From Microvirga sp. ACRRW (lineage in GTDB: Bacteria; Pseudomonadota; Alphaproteobacteria; Rhizobiales; Beijerinckiaceae): a stretch of 64,000 nucleotides of DNA. Below the pieces are notes generated by a model. That model did not search any database and was not told where the DNA came from. It saw only the letters and a list, made by a program, of their open reading frames with translations. The position numbers and the translations under genes are program-made. Below, one piece after another: positions 16,369 through 26,487 of the stretch. The stretch covers positions 1 to 64,000 of the forward strand of contig NZ_JAKRNJ010000004.1 of NCBI RefSeq assembly GCF_022346925.1, read 5' to 3'. Each line of letters opens with the position of its first letter. The first letter of the stretch is position 1.

Positions 16369-17424
16369 ATGGCATCATCGATCGCGAACGGAAGCGGAGG
16401 GCACGAAGCCCTCCGCTTCTACCTTACAAAGACCGCTCAATTCATCCTCGTGCTGGCGACGACCCTGCTTGGGCTTGTTGCCGTCACCTTCTTCATCGGC
16501 CGCGTGGTTCCCATCGATCCGGTGCTCGCCATTGTCGGCGACAGGGCTCCGCCGCAGGTTTATGCCCGCGTGCGTCAGGAGCTCGGCCTCGACCTGCCGC
16601 TCATTCAGCAATTCTGGCTCTACCTGAAGAAAGCCGTCGTCGGCGATTTCGGCAATTCGGTTCTCACCACCAACCCGGTGATGACGGACATCAGGAACGC
16701 CTTCCCGGCAACCTTCGAGCTGGCGACCCTGGGCACGCTCATCGGCACGCTCATCGGCATCCCGCTCGGCGTTCTCGCCGCGGTGAAGCGCGGCAGCCTG
16801 CTCGATCAGGTCGTTCGTTTCATCGGCCTTGCCGGCTATTCCATTCCGATCTTCTGGCTCGGCCTCATGAGCCTGCTGCTGTTCTACGCCAAGCTCGGCT
16901 GGGTTCCGGGGCCCGGGCGCATCGATGTGGCCTACGCGTATCTCTACACGCCGGTCACGAATATCGTGCTGCTCGACACGGCCATGCAGGGCCAGTGGGA
17001 TGCGTTCTGGGATGCGGCCTCGCACATCATCCTGCCCGCGTGCCTGCTTGGCTATTTCTCTCTCGCCTATATCAGCCGCATGACCCGCTCCTTCATGCTC
17101 AACGAGCTGGCGCAGGAATACGTGATCGCGGCGCGCGTGAAAGGCCTGTCGGAAATGCGCGTGATCTGGAAGCATGCGCTGCGCAATGCCGCCGTGCCTC
17201 TGGTGACCGTGATCGCCCTGTCCTATGCGAACCTTCTCGAAGGCTCCGTGCTGACCGAGACCGTGTTCGCATGGCCGGGCCTCGGCCAGTACATCACTAA
17301 TTCCCTGCAGAACGCGGACATGAATGCGGTGCTGGGTGGAACGCTGGTGATCGGCACGGTCTTCGTGCTGCTCAACCTCGTGTCCGACCTGCTCTATCGT
17401 CTGCTCGATCCGAGGACCCGCTGA
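16369..17424 (+). CDS. dipeptide ABC transporter permease, DppB type
   Basis: 351 residues, integral inner-membrane protein with about six helices; the first (FILVLATTLLGLVAVTFFIGRVVPIDP) and the periplasmic RQELGLDLPLIQQFWLYLKKAVVGDFGNS are classic for DppB/OppB. The cytoplasmic EAA loop (EYVIAARVKGLSEMRVIWKHALRNAAVP) contacts the ATPases. It begins 7 nt after the binding-protein gene and overlaps the next permease by one base (TGATG). The N-terminal extension of ~20 residues is slightly longer than usual. Confidence 0.96.
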   Translation: MASSIANGSGGHEALRFYLTKTAQFILVLATTLLGLVAVTFFIGRVVPIDPVLAIVGDRAPPQVYARVRQELGLDLPLIQQFWLYLKKAVVGDFGNSVLTTNPVMTDIRNAFPATFELATLGTLIGTLIGIPLGVLAAVKRGSLLDQVVRFIGLAGYSIPIFWLGLMSLLLFYAKLGWVPGPGRIDVAYAYLYTPVTNIVLLDTAMQGQWDAFWDAASHIILPACLLGYFSLAYISRMTRSFMLNELAQEYVIAARVKGLSEMRVIWKHALRNAAVPLVTVIALSYANLLEGSVLTETVFAWPGLGQYITNSLQNADMNAVLGGTLVIGTVFVLLNLVSDLLYRLLDPRTR

Positions 17425-18356
17425 TGGCTGGCTCCCCCGCACTCTCCCAACATACCGGCCTTCGGGCGTGGCTTCTCTCGCCCGAACCCGGCTCCCGCTG
17501 GCAGGCGCGGCTTGGCCGCGTCTATCTCGGCTGGCGCTCCTTCACCAAAAATCCGCTCGCCGTTCTCGGCCTCGGAATCGTTCTGGCGCTCATTCTCGTA
17601 GCGATCTTTGCCGATTTCATCGCGCCCTATTCGCCCATCGCAGGCGGCGATCTGCGCACGCAGCGTCTTCTGCCGCCGAGCGAGACCTATTGGCTCGGCA
17701 CGGACGATCAGGCGCGGGACATCTTCTCACGCATCGTCTACGGCTCGCGCATCACGCTCTTCGTGGTCGTGCTGGTGTCGATCATCGCGACCCCCATCGG
17801 GCTTCTGGTCGGCACCATCTCCGGCTATCTCGGCGGCTGGGTGGATACGGTGCTCATGCGCATCACTGACATCTTCCTCGCCTTTCCGCGCCTCGTGCTC
17901 GCTCTCGCCTTCGTGGCGGCTTTGGGCCCGGGCATCGAGAATGCCGTCATCGCCATCGCGATTACCTCGTGGCCTCCCTATGCACGCATCGCCCGCGCCG
18001 AAACGCTGATGATCCGCAACAGCGATTTCATCGCAGCCGTGAAGCTGCAGGGCGCCTCGACGCCGCGCATCATCTTCGGCCATGTGGTGCCGCTCTGCCT
18101 CTCCTCCGTCATCGTACGCGTGACGCTCGACATGGCGGGCATTATCCTCACCGCAGCAGGCCTCGGCTTCCTCGGCCTCGGCGCGCAGCCGCCGTCGCCC
18201 GAATGGGGCGCCATGGTGGCGACGGGGCGCAACTACCTCATCGATCAATGGTGGGTCGCCGCCATGCCCGGCATCGCCATCTTCGTGGTGAGCCTTGGCT
18301 TCAACCTGCTGGGTGACGGCCTGCGTGACGTTCTCGATCCGAAGGCAGCCAAATGA
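17424..18356 (+). CDS. dipeptide ABC transporter permease, DppC type
   Basis: 310 residues with the DppC/OppC N-terminal segment (WRSFTKNPLAVLGLGIVLALILVAIFADFIAPYSP), the loop HWLGTD-like TYWLGTDDQARDIFSRIVYGSR, six predicted membrane helices and the EAA loop with AAVKLQGASTPRIIFGHVVP. It pairs with the DppB-type permease to form the channel. The start codon shares a base with the preceding stop, and its own stop overlaps the next ATG (ATGA), showing translational coupling. Confidence 0.96.
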   Translation: MAGSPALSQHTGLRAWLLSPEPGSRWQARLGRVYLGWRSFTKNPLAVLGLGIVLALILVAIFADFIAPYSPIAGGDLRTQRLLPPSETYWLGTDDQARDIFSRIVYGSRITLFVVVLVSIIATPIGLLVGTISGYLGGWVDTVLMRITDIFLAFPRLVLALAFVAALGPGIENAVIAIAITSWPPYARIARAETLMIRNSDFIAAVKLQGASTPRIIFGHVVPLCLSSVIVRVTLDMAGIILTAAGLGFLGLGAQPPSPEWGAMVATGRNYLIDQWWVAAMPGIAIFVVSLGFNLLGDGLRDVLDPKAAK

Positions 18357-19189
18357 CCAAGCCGCTTCTCGAAGTCGAAGACCTCCGCGTCCGCTTTCAC
18401 CTGCGCACGGGCACCGTCGAGGCGGTGCGCGGCGTGTCCTTCCAGCTCGGCCGCGAGCGGCTCGGCATCGTCGGCGAATCCGGTTCGGGCAAGTCGCAGA
18501 CGGGCCGCGCCATCCTCGGCCTCACGCCGCCTCCCGGCGAGGTGACGGCCAAGCACTTGGCCTTCGACGGCATCGACCTGCAGACCGCCTCCAAGCGCAC
18601 GCTGCGCCAATTGCGCGGCGGACGCATCAGCATGGTGATGCAGGACCCGAAGTACTCGCTGAATCCGGTCATGACCATCGGCGAGCAGATCATCGAGGCC
18701 TATCAGGCGCACAAGAAGGCCAGCCGCGCGGAAGCGCGCGACAAGGCCCTCGCCATGCTCGAAGCCGTGAAGATGCGCGATCCGCAGCGCGTGTTCTCGC
18801 TCTATCCGCACGAGGTTTCGGGCGGCATGGGCCAGCGTGCGATGATCGCCATGATGCTTGTGACCGATCCCGACATGCTCATCGCCGACGAGCCGACCTC
18901 GGCCCTCGACGTGACGGTGTCGATGGAAGTGCTGCGCATTCTCGACGAGCTCGTCTCTGAGCGCGGCATGAGCCTCATTTTCATCTCGCACGACCTGAAG
19001 CTCGTCTCCTCCTTCTGCGACCGCGTGCTCGTGATGTATGCGGGCCGCGTGGTGGAGGAGCTGGAGGCGAGGAACCTGCGCGAGGCGAAGCATCCCTACA
19101 CGCAGGGTCTCATGCGGTGCCTGCCGACGCTGAAAGACGACGTGCGCCCACTTCCCACCCTGAACCGCGATCCTTCCTGGGCGCTTTAG
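18353..19189 (+). CDS. dipeptide ABC transporter ATP-binding protein, DppD type
   Basis: 278 residues. Walker A GESGSGKS, signature VSGGMGQR and Walker B MLIADEP are present, with the H-loop in FISHDLKL. It hydrolyses ATP to drive peptide import. It is shorter than typical DppD (~330), ending soon after KHPYTQGLMRCLP, so the C-terminal oligopeptide/[4Fe-4S]-type extension is reduced. The substitution of M for Q in the signature (SGGMGQR) is common in DppD-type subunits. It overlaps dppC by 4 bp. Confidence 0.95.
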   Translation: MTKPLLEVEDLRVRFHLRTGTVEAVRGVSFQLGRERLGIVGESGSGKSQTGRAILGLTPPPGEVTAKHLAFDGIDLQTASKRTLRQLRGGRISMVMQDPKYSLNPVMTIGEQIIEAYQAHKKASRAEARDKALAMLEAVKMRDPQRVFSLYPHEVSGGMGQRAMIAMMLVTDPDMLIADEPTSALDVTVSMEVLRILDELVSERGMSLIFISHDLKLVSSFCDRVLVMYAGRVVEELEARNLREAKHPYTQGLMRCLPTLKDDVRPLPTLNRDPSWAL

Positions 19190-19192
19190 ATC

Positions 19193-19960
19193 ATGATCGA
19201 TATTCAGAATCTCAGTGTCGTCTACGGCATGGGCCGTCTCAGGGTCGACGCCGTCAAGAATGTGAGCTTCACCGTGAAGCAGGGTGAGGCTTACGGCCTC
19301 GTCGGCGAATCCGGCTCGGGCAAGTCGACGGTGCTACGCGCCATCTGCGGCCTCGCGCCGATCAGCGGGGGGCATGTGTTCCTGGACGGCAAGGAAGTCA
19401 CCACGCCGCGTAGCAAAGACTTCTACCGCACGGCGCAGATGGTCTTCCAGGATCCCTACGCCTCGCTGCATCCGCGCCACACAGTGGACCGCACGCTCTC
19501 CGAGCCGCTCGCGATCCATGGCGTGAAGGATGCGGAATCGCGCATCCTTCAGGCGCTGAAGGAAGTGGGCCTCGGCCCCTCCTTCCGCTTCCGCTATCCG
19601 CACCAGCTTTCGGGCGGCCAGCGCCAGCGCATCGCCATTGCCCGCGCACTGATCCTGCGTCCGAAAGTGTTGCTGCTCGATGAGCCGACCTCGGCGCTCG
19701 ACGCTTCCGTGCAGGCGGAAATCCTGAACCTGCTGGACGATCTGCGCCGCGAGATGGGGCTGACCTATATTCTGGTGAGCCACGATCTTGCCGTGGTGGC
19801 GCATCTCTGCGAGCGCCTGCTCGTCATGCGTCATGGCGAGGCGGTGGAGGAAACGCCGTCGGAGGCCCTGCGCTCCGGACGGGCGATGAACGAGTATACT
19901 CAATCCCTGATTCAAGCGAGCCAGGGCTTTACCCGCAATTCTTCTCCAGCGGCGGCTTAA
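19193..19960 (+). CDS. dipeptide ABC transporter ATP-binding protein, DppF type
   Basis: 255 residues with Walker A GESGSGKS, Q-loop MVFQDPYASLHPR (a hallmark of peptide transporter ATPases), signature LSGGQRQR and Walker B VLLLDEP. It forms the ATPase heterodimer with the upstream DppD-type subunit. It starts 3 nt after that gene. It is shorter than E. coli DppF (~330), lacking most of the C-terminal extension, which is common for rhizobial family members. Confidence 0.95.
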   Translation: MIDIQNLSVVYGMGRLRVDAVKNVSFTVKQGEAYGLVGESGSGKSTVLRAICGLAPISGGHVFLDGKEVTTPRSKDFYRTAQMVFQDPYASLHPRHTVDRTLSEPLAIHGVKDAESRILQALKEVGLGPSFRFRYPHQLSGGQRQRIAIARALILRPKVLLLDEPTSALDASVQAEILNLLDDLRREMGLTYILVSHDLAVVAHLCERLLVMRHGEAVEETPSEALRSGRAMNEYTQSLIQASQGFTRNSSPAAA

Positions 19961-20004
19961 GGCTGCCGCTAACATTCCTGCTCTATCGAATTGGCTGAAC
20001 AATC

Positions 20005-21072
20005 ATGTCGCACTCTTCTCCAATGCCTGTTTTCGACGGTCACAATGACGTTCTCCTGCGCCTCATGCGCGGCAAGATCCAACCGGAAAAGGCCTTTCTC
20101 GAAGGCGACAATATCGGCCACCTCGATTGGCCGCGCATGAAGCAGGGCGGCATGTTCGGCGGTTTCTTCGCCGTCTACGTGCCCTCGGAAGAAATGGGCG
20201 TCGACGTCGATTCCCTCATGGCCCGCGCGGAGTACGACGTGCCGCTGCCGCCCGTGCTGGATATTGCTCCGAGCCAGAGGGTGACGGTGCACATGTCCTC
20301 GCTCCTCATCCGCATCGAGCGCGCCTCGAACGGTGAGGTGAAGATCTGCCGCTCGGCCTCCGACATCCGTCACTGCCTGGACAACGGCAAGCTCGCCGCG
20401 ATCCTCCACATCGAAGGCGCTGAGGGCATCGACCCCGATTTTCACATGCTGGACGTTCTCTATGAGAGCGGCCTACGCTCCATCGGCCCGGTCTGGAGCC
20501 GCCCCAACATCTTCGGACACGGCGTGCCCTTCCGCTATCCCTCGACGCCGGATACGGGCCCCGGCCTCACGGAACTCGGGTTTGAGCTGGTGAAGGCGTG
20601 CAACCGTCTCAAGATCATGATCGATCTCTCGCACCTGAACGAGAAGGGCTTCTGGGACGTCGCCAAGCTTACGGATTCGCCCCTCGTCGCGACCCATTCG
20701 AACGCCTATGAGGTGTGCCCGCATTCGCGGAACCTGACGGACAAGCAGCTCGCCGCCATTCGCGAGAGCCGCGGCATGGTGGGCGTGAACTTCGCCACCT
20801 CCTTCATCCGCCCCGACGGCATGCGCAGTGACGACACGTCATTGGAGGATATGCTCCGCCACATGGATCACCTCATCGAGCATGTAGGCGTGGACGGCGT
20901 AGGCTTCGGCTCCGATTTCGACGGCGCCACCATCCCCGCCGAGATCGGCGACGCGCGCGGCCTGCCCCGCCTCGTAGATGCCATGCGCAAGCACGGCTAT
21001 GACGAAGCGACCCTGCGCAAGCTGTGCTACGAGAACTGGATCGACGTTCTGGAGCGCACCTGGGGGCGGTGA
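20005..21072 (+). CDS. membrane dipeptidase (renal dipeptidase family, M19)
   Basis: 355 residues without a signal peptide. Seen: FDGHNDVLLR with the first HxD zinc ligands near residue 12, HIEGAEGI with the bridging Glu, DLSHLNEKGFWDV, and THSNAYEVCPHSRNLTDKQ with further His ligands; GFGSDFDG closes the barrel. The family hydrolyses a wide range of dipeptides, including those with D-residues, using a binuclear zinc centre. It follows the dipeptide ABC transporter by 44 nt on the same strand, so imported dipeptides are probably cleaved by it in the cytoplasm. Confidence 0.95.
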   Translation: MSHSSPMPVFDGHNDVLLRLMRGKIQPEKAFLEGDNIGHLDWPRMKQGGMFGGFFAVYVPSEEMGVDVDSLMARAEYDVPLPPVLDIAPSQRVTVHMSSLLIRIERASNGEVKICRSASDIRHCLDNGKLAAILHIEGAEGIDPDFHMLDVLYESGLRSIGPVWSRPNIFGHGVPFRYPSTPDTGPGLTELGFELVKACNRLKIMIDLSHLNEKGFWDVAKLTDSPLVATHSNAYEVCPHSRNLTDKQLAAIRESRGMVGVNFATSFIRPDGMRSDDTSLEDMLRHMDHLIEHVGVDGVGFGSDFDGATIPAEIGDARGLPRLVDAMRKHGYDEATLRKLCYENWIDVLERTWGR

Positions 21073-21087
21073 GGATTTAGGTGGTGT

Positions 21088-21408
21088 ATGAGCAATGTAA
21101 CCTCGCTCCTGAGCCACCACCCTCTGGTTGGCCGCTGGCGCTCTGAAGAGGATGATGGGCGCTCAGAATACATCGTCTCCGCAGCCCCTAGCGGGTTGAG
21201 CGTAAAAGGCTGCGACTTCATTGACGGTGAAGAGTTTCTGATCTCGGACGTCAAATGGACCGAGAGCAGTGTCGAGTTCAAAACGCATATGCCCTCGACA
21301 GGGCGTAAAGGGCATATCGTTTTGACATATGTACAGTCGCTTCAAACCGTCACGATGACTTACACGTTTACGGATACGTGCGTGGCCTATAAGGCCGACG
21401 AGCGCTAA
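21088..21408 (+). CDS. hypothetical protein, small beta-rich
   Basis: 106 residues, family not recognised. It begins 15 nt after the dipeptidase gene with an AGGTGGT-like ribosome binding site, so it may be the last cistron of the dipeptide operon. The sequence (HHPLVGRWRSEEDDGRSEYIV, then VKGCDFIDGEEFLISDVKW and GRKGHIVLTYVQSLQTVTMTYTF) alternates polar and hydrophobic residues as in a lipocalin-like or small beta-barrel protein. No signal peptide or membrane helix. It has two cysteines. Function unknown. Confidence 0.7.
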   Translation: MSNVTSLLSHHPLVGRWRSEEDDGRSEYIVSAAPSGLSVKGCDFIDGEEFLISDVKWTESSVEFKTHMPSTGRKGHIVLTYVQSLQTVTMTYTFTDTCVAYKADER

Positions 21409-21434
21409 ACTCTCACTCAGATTTTCCGCGCTCG

Positions 21435-22274
21435 TTATCGCTCCGCCTTCGACGTCAGCGCGAAGACACTCGCGATCCCGCCCACACCCAGCATCAGCAG
21501 CAGGCTCACCGCATTGATGGCCGGTGACGCGCCTTCGCGCATCTGACCGTACATGGTGATCGGCAGCGGCGAATCGGAGCCTACGAGCATCAAGGTCGTG
21601 TTGAAATTCTCGAACGACATCAGCAGCGCCACGAGACCCGCGCCGATGAGCGCGGGGCTCAGGAACGGCAGCGTGACCGTGCGCAGCACGCGGATGCGGC
21701 TGGCACCGAGATCGAAGGCTGCTTCTTCCAGCGACCGGTCGAACTTGCGCAGGCGCGCGGCAATGATGAGCGTGGAGATCGTGAGAATGAACGAGAGCTG
21801 GCCCAGCACCACGAGCGGCAGGCCGGGGCGCAGAAAATCGAGATCGGTCTGAAGCCACTCTTCCAAGCCGTTCGCCACGCGAGAGAAGAAGGCGAGGACC
21901 GAGATGCCGAGCACCACGCCGGGAATGACGAGGGGCCAAAGCATCATCATCGACAGGAACGTCTTGCCGGGAAACTCGGCACGCTCCAGCACCCACGCAT
22001 TCACCGTGCCGATGAGCACGGCGAGCAGCGCCACCGGGATCGCCACCTTGAAGCTGTTGGCGATGGTGTCGAGCCAGATCGCGTCTACCAGCACGCCGGG
22101 TTTGGCCCCAGCCGTGCCCGCGCCGATGAACCATTCCAGCGTGAAGCCGCGCCACGGCGGCGACGGAAACGGGCTTGCGTTGAAAGCGAAGATCGCCACG
22201 ACGAGGAGCGGCGCGAACAGGAAGATGTAGAACGCCGCGATGTAGAGCTTCCAAGAGAGAGACGGACGGTTCAT
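21435..22274 (-). CDS. spermidine/putrescine-type ABC transporter permease, PotC/PotI type
   Basis: 279 residues, integral inner-membrane protein with about six helices (first: LYIAAFYIFLFAPLLVVAIFAF) and the EAA loop EEAAFDLGASRIRVLRTVTLPFLSPAL. The segment FPSPPWRGFTLEWF is typical of PotC/PotI permeases. It is the last gene of a four-gene leftward operon (binding protein, ATPase, PotB-type, PotC-type) and lies 4 nt after the PotB-type gene. It converges on the hypothetical gene at 21088 with a 26-nt gap. Confidence 0.94.
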   Translation of the reverse strand: MNRPSLSWKLYIAAFYIFLFAPLLVVAIFAFNASPFPSPPWRGFTLEWFIGAGTAGAKPGVLVDAIWLDTIANSFKVAIPVALLAVLIGTVNAWVLERAEFPGKTFLSMMMLWPLVIPGVVLGISVLAFFSRVANGLEEWLQTDLDFLRPGLPLVVLGQLSFILTISTLIIAARLRKFDRSLEEAAFDLGASRIRVLRTVTLPFLSPALIGAGLVALLMSFENFNTTLMLVGSDSPLPITMYGQMREGASPAINAVSLLLMLGVGGIASVFALTSKAER

Positions 22275-22278
22275 GGCA

Positions 22279-23148
22279 TCATGCCTGCTTCAAGGTGGTG
22301 CCGAGGCTCTGGCCGGTGAGGCGAAGCCCTGCCCAGACGATGGCGGAGGACAGCAGGAGAAGGAGCATGCCGAAGGCAGCCCCCTGCGGCCAGTTGAAGC
22401 GCGTGATGAACTGCGCGTAGATCTGCTCCGTGAACCAGAGGCCGTTCTTACCGCCGAGCAACACCGGCGTCGCGAAGTTACCGACGGTGAGCATGAACAC
22501 GATGATCGAGCCTGCGACGATGCCGGGCATCGCATGGGGAATGACGATGCGGCGCAGAACCGTCCAGCGGCTGCCGCCAAGATCGTATCCGGCCTCGACG
22601 ACCGAAGGCTCCAGGCTCTCCAGTGCGTTGGCGAGCGGAACGATCATGAAGAGCAGACCGCCATAGACGAGGCCGAGAATCACCGCTCCGTCATTGTAGA
22701 GTAATTCCACCGGCTGATCTGCGAGGCCGATGGCGCGGAGCGCATAGGAGATGATGCCGGTCTCGCGCAGCAGGATCATCCAGCCGAGCGTGCGCACGAG
22801 CTCAGACACCCAGAACGGCAAGAGGCAGAGCAGCAGCAGCATCGCCTTCAGGCGGCCTTGCGCCACGCGGGCGATGTAGAGCGCGATGGGAAAGGCGAGC
22901 ACGAGGGTGAGCGCGGTTACGATGATCGACATGATCGCCGTGCGCGCGAAGGTGCGCCAATAAAGCGGCTCGGTGAAGAATTCGAGGTAGTTGCCGAAGC
23001 CGAAGGCATAGACGCGCGGCGCCACTCGCTCGCTGAAGGAGAGAACGAGGATCTCCACATGCGGCAACACGATGAGAAGGCCCAGCCACAAAACGGCCGG
23101 AGCCAGGAGCAGAAAGAGCGTGAGGCTCTGGGCCGGTTTCTTGCTCAT
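22279..23148 (-). CDS. spermidine/putrescine-type ABC transporter permease, PotB/PotH type
   Basis: The ATG at 23148 gives 289 residues. It overlaps the ATPase stop by 4 bp (ATGA), and earlier in-frame starts would sit inside that gene. The first helix (LTLFLLLAPAVLWLGLLIVLP), LSFSERVAPRVYAFGFGNYLEFF, and the EAA loop EAGYDLGGSRWTVLRRIVIPHAMPG identify a PotB/PotH permease. It forms the channel with the PotC-type subunit. Confidence 0.95.
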   Translation of the reverse strand: MSKKPAQSLTLFLLLAPAVLWLGLLIVLPHVEILVLSFSERVAPRVYAFGFGNYLEFFTEPLYWRTFARTAIMSIIVTALTLVLAFPIALYIARVAQGRLKAMLLLLCLLPFWVSELVRTLGWMILLRETGIISYALRAIGLADQPVELLYNDGAVILGLVYGGLLFMIVPLANALESLEPSVVEAGYDLGGSRWTVLRRIVIPHAMPGIVAGSIIVFMLTVGNFATPVLLGGKNGLWFTEQIYAQFITRFNWPQGAAFGMLLLLLSSAIVWAGLRLTGQSLGTTLKQA

Positions 23149-24230
23149 GCGGCAAACACCTTCATGGCATCCGCCGTCCAGCCCACATGGATCGGTGCGC
23201 CAACCTGGATGCCGGCAAGCGGACCGGCCTGGGGCAGCACCGCGCGGACAGGCTGATCGAACCCGGAAGCGTCGATCAGCAGGCTTGAATTGGCACCATC
23301 GAACAGAACCGCCGAGACGCGGCCCTCGAAGCGGTTGGGCAAGCTGCTCAGGGCGGAAGAATCCTGCGCCAATGCAACGGCCTCGGGGCGCACAAAAGCA
23401 AGCGAGGCTTTGTCCGCGACCCTGCCCTGCCCCTGCACCACCGTGCCGGAGGGCAGACGCACGGAAACCGCGCCATTGGAAGCAGAAGCCGCTTCGCCCT
23501 GCCACTTGTTCGTCTCGCCGACGAAGCTCGCAACGAACGGCGTTGCGGGATTGTGATAGAGCTCGCGGGGGCTTCCCACCTGCTCGAATTTGCCCTGGTT
23601 CATCACCGCGATCCGGTCGGACATCACCAGCGCTTCCGACTGGTCATGCGTGATATAGGCGAAGGTCGTGTTGAACGTGCCCTGCAGCTGCTTCAGCTCG
23701 ATCTTCATGTGCTCGCGCAGCTTGAGATCGAGCGCGCCGAGCGGTTCATCGAGAAGCACGAGCGTCGGCTCGAGCACGAGACAGCGCGCGATCGCGACGC
23801 GCTGGCGCTGACCGCCGGAGAGCGCCGTCACGCGGCGTTCGCCGAAGCCTTTGAGCCCCACGCGCTCCAGCATGCGGTTGGCGCGCTCCTCAGCCTCCGC
23901 ACGCGAGACGCCACGGCAGGTGAGTCCATAGGCGACGTTCTCGCCCACGCTCATCATCGGGAAGAGCGCGAGGCTTTGGAAAACCATGTTCACGGGGCGC
24001 TTGTTGGCGGGAACCCCGATCATCGATTGACCGCGAATGCGGATGTCGCCGGATGTCGGATGCTCGAAACCCGCGATCATGCGCATGAGCGTGGTCTTGC
24101 CGCAGCCGGAGGGGCCGAGGATGGAAAAGAACTCGCCGGGAGCGACGCTGAAGCTCACATCGTTGACGGCCGCATGAGAGCCGAAACGCTTGATGACGTT
24201 GACGAGATCGAGATCGGAAGAATGTGCCAT
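23145..24230 (-). CDS. spermidine/putrescine-type ABC transporter ATP-binding protein, PotA/PotG type
   Basis: 361 residues. Walker A GPSGCGKTT, Q-loop VFQSLALFPMMSV, signature LSGGQRQRV and Walker B LVLLDEPLGALD occur in the first 240 residues. A C-terminal TOBE regulatory domain follows (about 270-350, FVRPEAVALAQD), standard for the CUT1/PotA family. It powers import of polyamine-like cations. A hairpin at 24250-24276 separates it from the upstream binding-protein gene. Confidence 0.96.
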   Translation of the reverse strand: MAHSSDLDLVNVIKRFGSHAAVNDVSFSVAPGEFFSILGPSGCGKTTLMRMIAGFEHPTSGDIRIRGQSMIGVPANKRPVNMVFQSLALFPMMSVGENVAYGLTCRGVSRAEAEERANRMLERVGLKGFGERRVTALSGGQRQRVAIARCLVLEPTLVLLDEPLGALDLKLREHMKIELKQLQGTFNTTFAYITHDQSEALVMSDRIAVMNQGKFEQVGSPRELYHNPATPFVASFVGETNKWQGEAASASNGAVSVRLPSGTVVQGQGRVADKASLAFVRPEAVALAQDSSALSSLPNRFEGRVSAVLFDGANSSLLIDASGFDQPVRAVLPQAGPLAGIQVGAPIHVGWTADAMKVFAA

Positions 24231-24249
24231 GGACGTGCGCCAGAAAAGG

Positions 24250-24276
24250 TCATCCCCCGGGCAAGCCGGGGGATGA
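24250..24276. repeat. REP-like hairpin between the binding-protein and ATPase genes
   Basis: TCATCCCCCGG (24250-24260) and CCGGGGGATGA (24266-24276) are perfect 11-bp arms with a GCAAG loop. Such intercistronic hairpins after binding-protein genes often protect the upstream mRNA and lower expression of the distal genes. The arms resemble those at 26488 and 38158. Confidence 0.7.
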
Positions 24277-24296
24277 TATTGAATCGAAGTGGAGAG

Positions 24297-25370
24297 TTAC
24301 GAGCCGGCCTTCAGGCGGTCGAGAACCTTGCCCTCGATCTCTTCGAGGCCAGCCGGCACGGCCGGATACCACTTGATGTTGTCGATGGCGGCTTTCGGGA
24401 AGCTCTCAGCGAACTGATCCTTCAGCTTGCCCTGCATGAGCTTGTCGGCGCCGTTGGAAGCCGTGAAATTGCCGGCGGCAGCGGCCACCTTCGCGGCGAT
24501 CTCAGGACGCATGTTGAAATTGATCCACTTGTAGGCGGCGTCGTCATTGCGGCCCTTGGCGGGGATGGCGAAGGTGTCGACCCAGCCCAGCGCGCCCGAC
24601 TTCGGTGCGATGAACTTCACGTCGGCGTTTTCCGCATTGAGCTTCCAGCCGCCCGTATCCCACGCCATCGCGGCGGCGATTTCACCGGAACGCACGGCGT
24701 TAAGCAGCTGGTCCGAGCCTTCCCAGAAGAACTTCACGTTCTTCTTGCACTCGGCGAGCTTGGCGCCGACCTTGTCCATCAGCGCGGCATAAGCCTTCGC
24801 GTCACCGTAAGCGGCGAAGGGGTCCATGCCGTTGGCGAAAGCGAACGCGATCAGCGCGGGGCGCTTGGCGCGGAAGCTGGTCTTGCCGGCGAGCGACGGA
24901 TCGCAGAGATCGTTGTAATCGGCGACCTTGGGGGCAGTCTTCGTGTTCACGACGAGACCGTCCGTGCCCCAGATGTGGGGAACGCCGTAGACCTTGCCGT
25001 CGACGGTGGTGTTCTTCTTGGTCGCTTCCAGCATGGAGCCGATGAAGAGATCTGACTTGAGCTTGGAGAGATCGAGGGGCTTGTAGATGCCGAATTCCGT
25101 CTGCGGGCCGGCGATGCGGTCCTGGCTCGGCTGAACGATGTCGAAGCCCGCGCCTTGGGTGGCACGCAGCTTGGAGATCATCTCCTCGTTGTTGGAGGTC
25201 GTGACCTCCACATCGATGCCGGTTTCCTTCTTGAATTGCTCGATCACGTCTGCCGGTGCGTAACCCGACCAGGTCAGGAGCCGCAGCTTCTCGGCGGCCT
25301 GGGCCGAACCGGCGATCATCAGAGCGGCGAAAGCCGTAGCCAGCTTCATGCCAGCGCGTTTGGTCAACAT
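24297..25370 (-). CDS. spermidine/putrescine-type ABC transporter substrate-binding protein, PotD/PotF type
   Basis: The ATG at 25370 has GGAGG 6 nt upstream, whereas the ATG two codons earlier abuts GGAGG, so 357 residues are preferred. The signal peptide ends at AGSAQA. The mature protein shows the PotD/F family features LRLLTWSGYAPADVIEQFKKETGIDV, NNEEMISKLRATQGAGFDIVQPS, VPHIWGTDGLVVN and ESFPKAAIDNIKWYPAVP. It is periplasmic and captures the substrate for the permeases downstream. Ligand may be a polyamine or a related cation or amine. Confidence 0.95.
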   Translation of the reverse strand: MLTKRAGMKLATAFAALMIAGSAQAAEKLRLLTWSGYAPADVIEQFKKETGIDVEVTTSNNEEMISKLRATQGAGFDIVQPSQDRIAGPQTEFGIYKPLDLSKLKSDLFIGSMLEATKKNTTVDGKVYGVPHIWGTDGLVVNTKTAPKVADYNDLCDPSLAGKTSFRAKRPALIAFAFANGMDPFAAYGDAKAYAALMDKVGAKLAECKKNVKFFWEGSDQLLNAVRSGEIAAAMAWDTGGWKLNAENADVKFIAPKSGALGWVDTFAIPAKGRNDDAAYKWINFNMRPEIAAKVAAAAGNFTASNGADKLMQGKLKDQFAESFPKAAIDNIKWYPAVPAGLEEIEGKVLDRLKAGS

Positions 25371-25485
25371 TTTCATCCTCCATGTGGACGGGCTATTACC
25401 CTGTTCCCCAGTTGCAAAGTTATATGACAGTGCAACGACACGCTAGAGGGGTGTAGAGCCGGCTCACAAAGCCCTTCCGAGATGA

Positions 25486-26484
<999 letters not shown>

Positions 26485-26487
26485 GCC

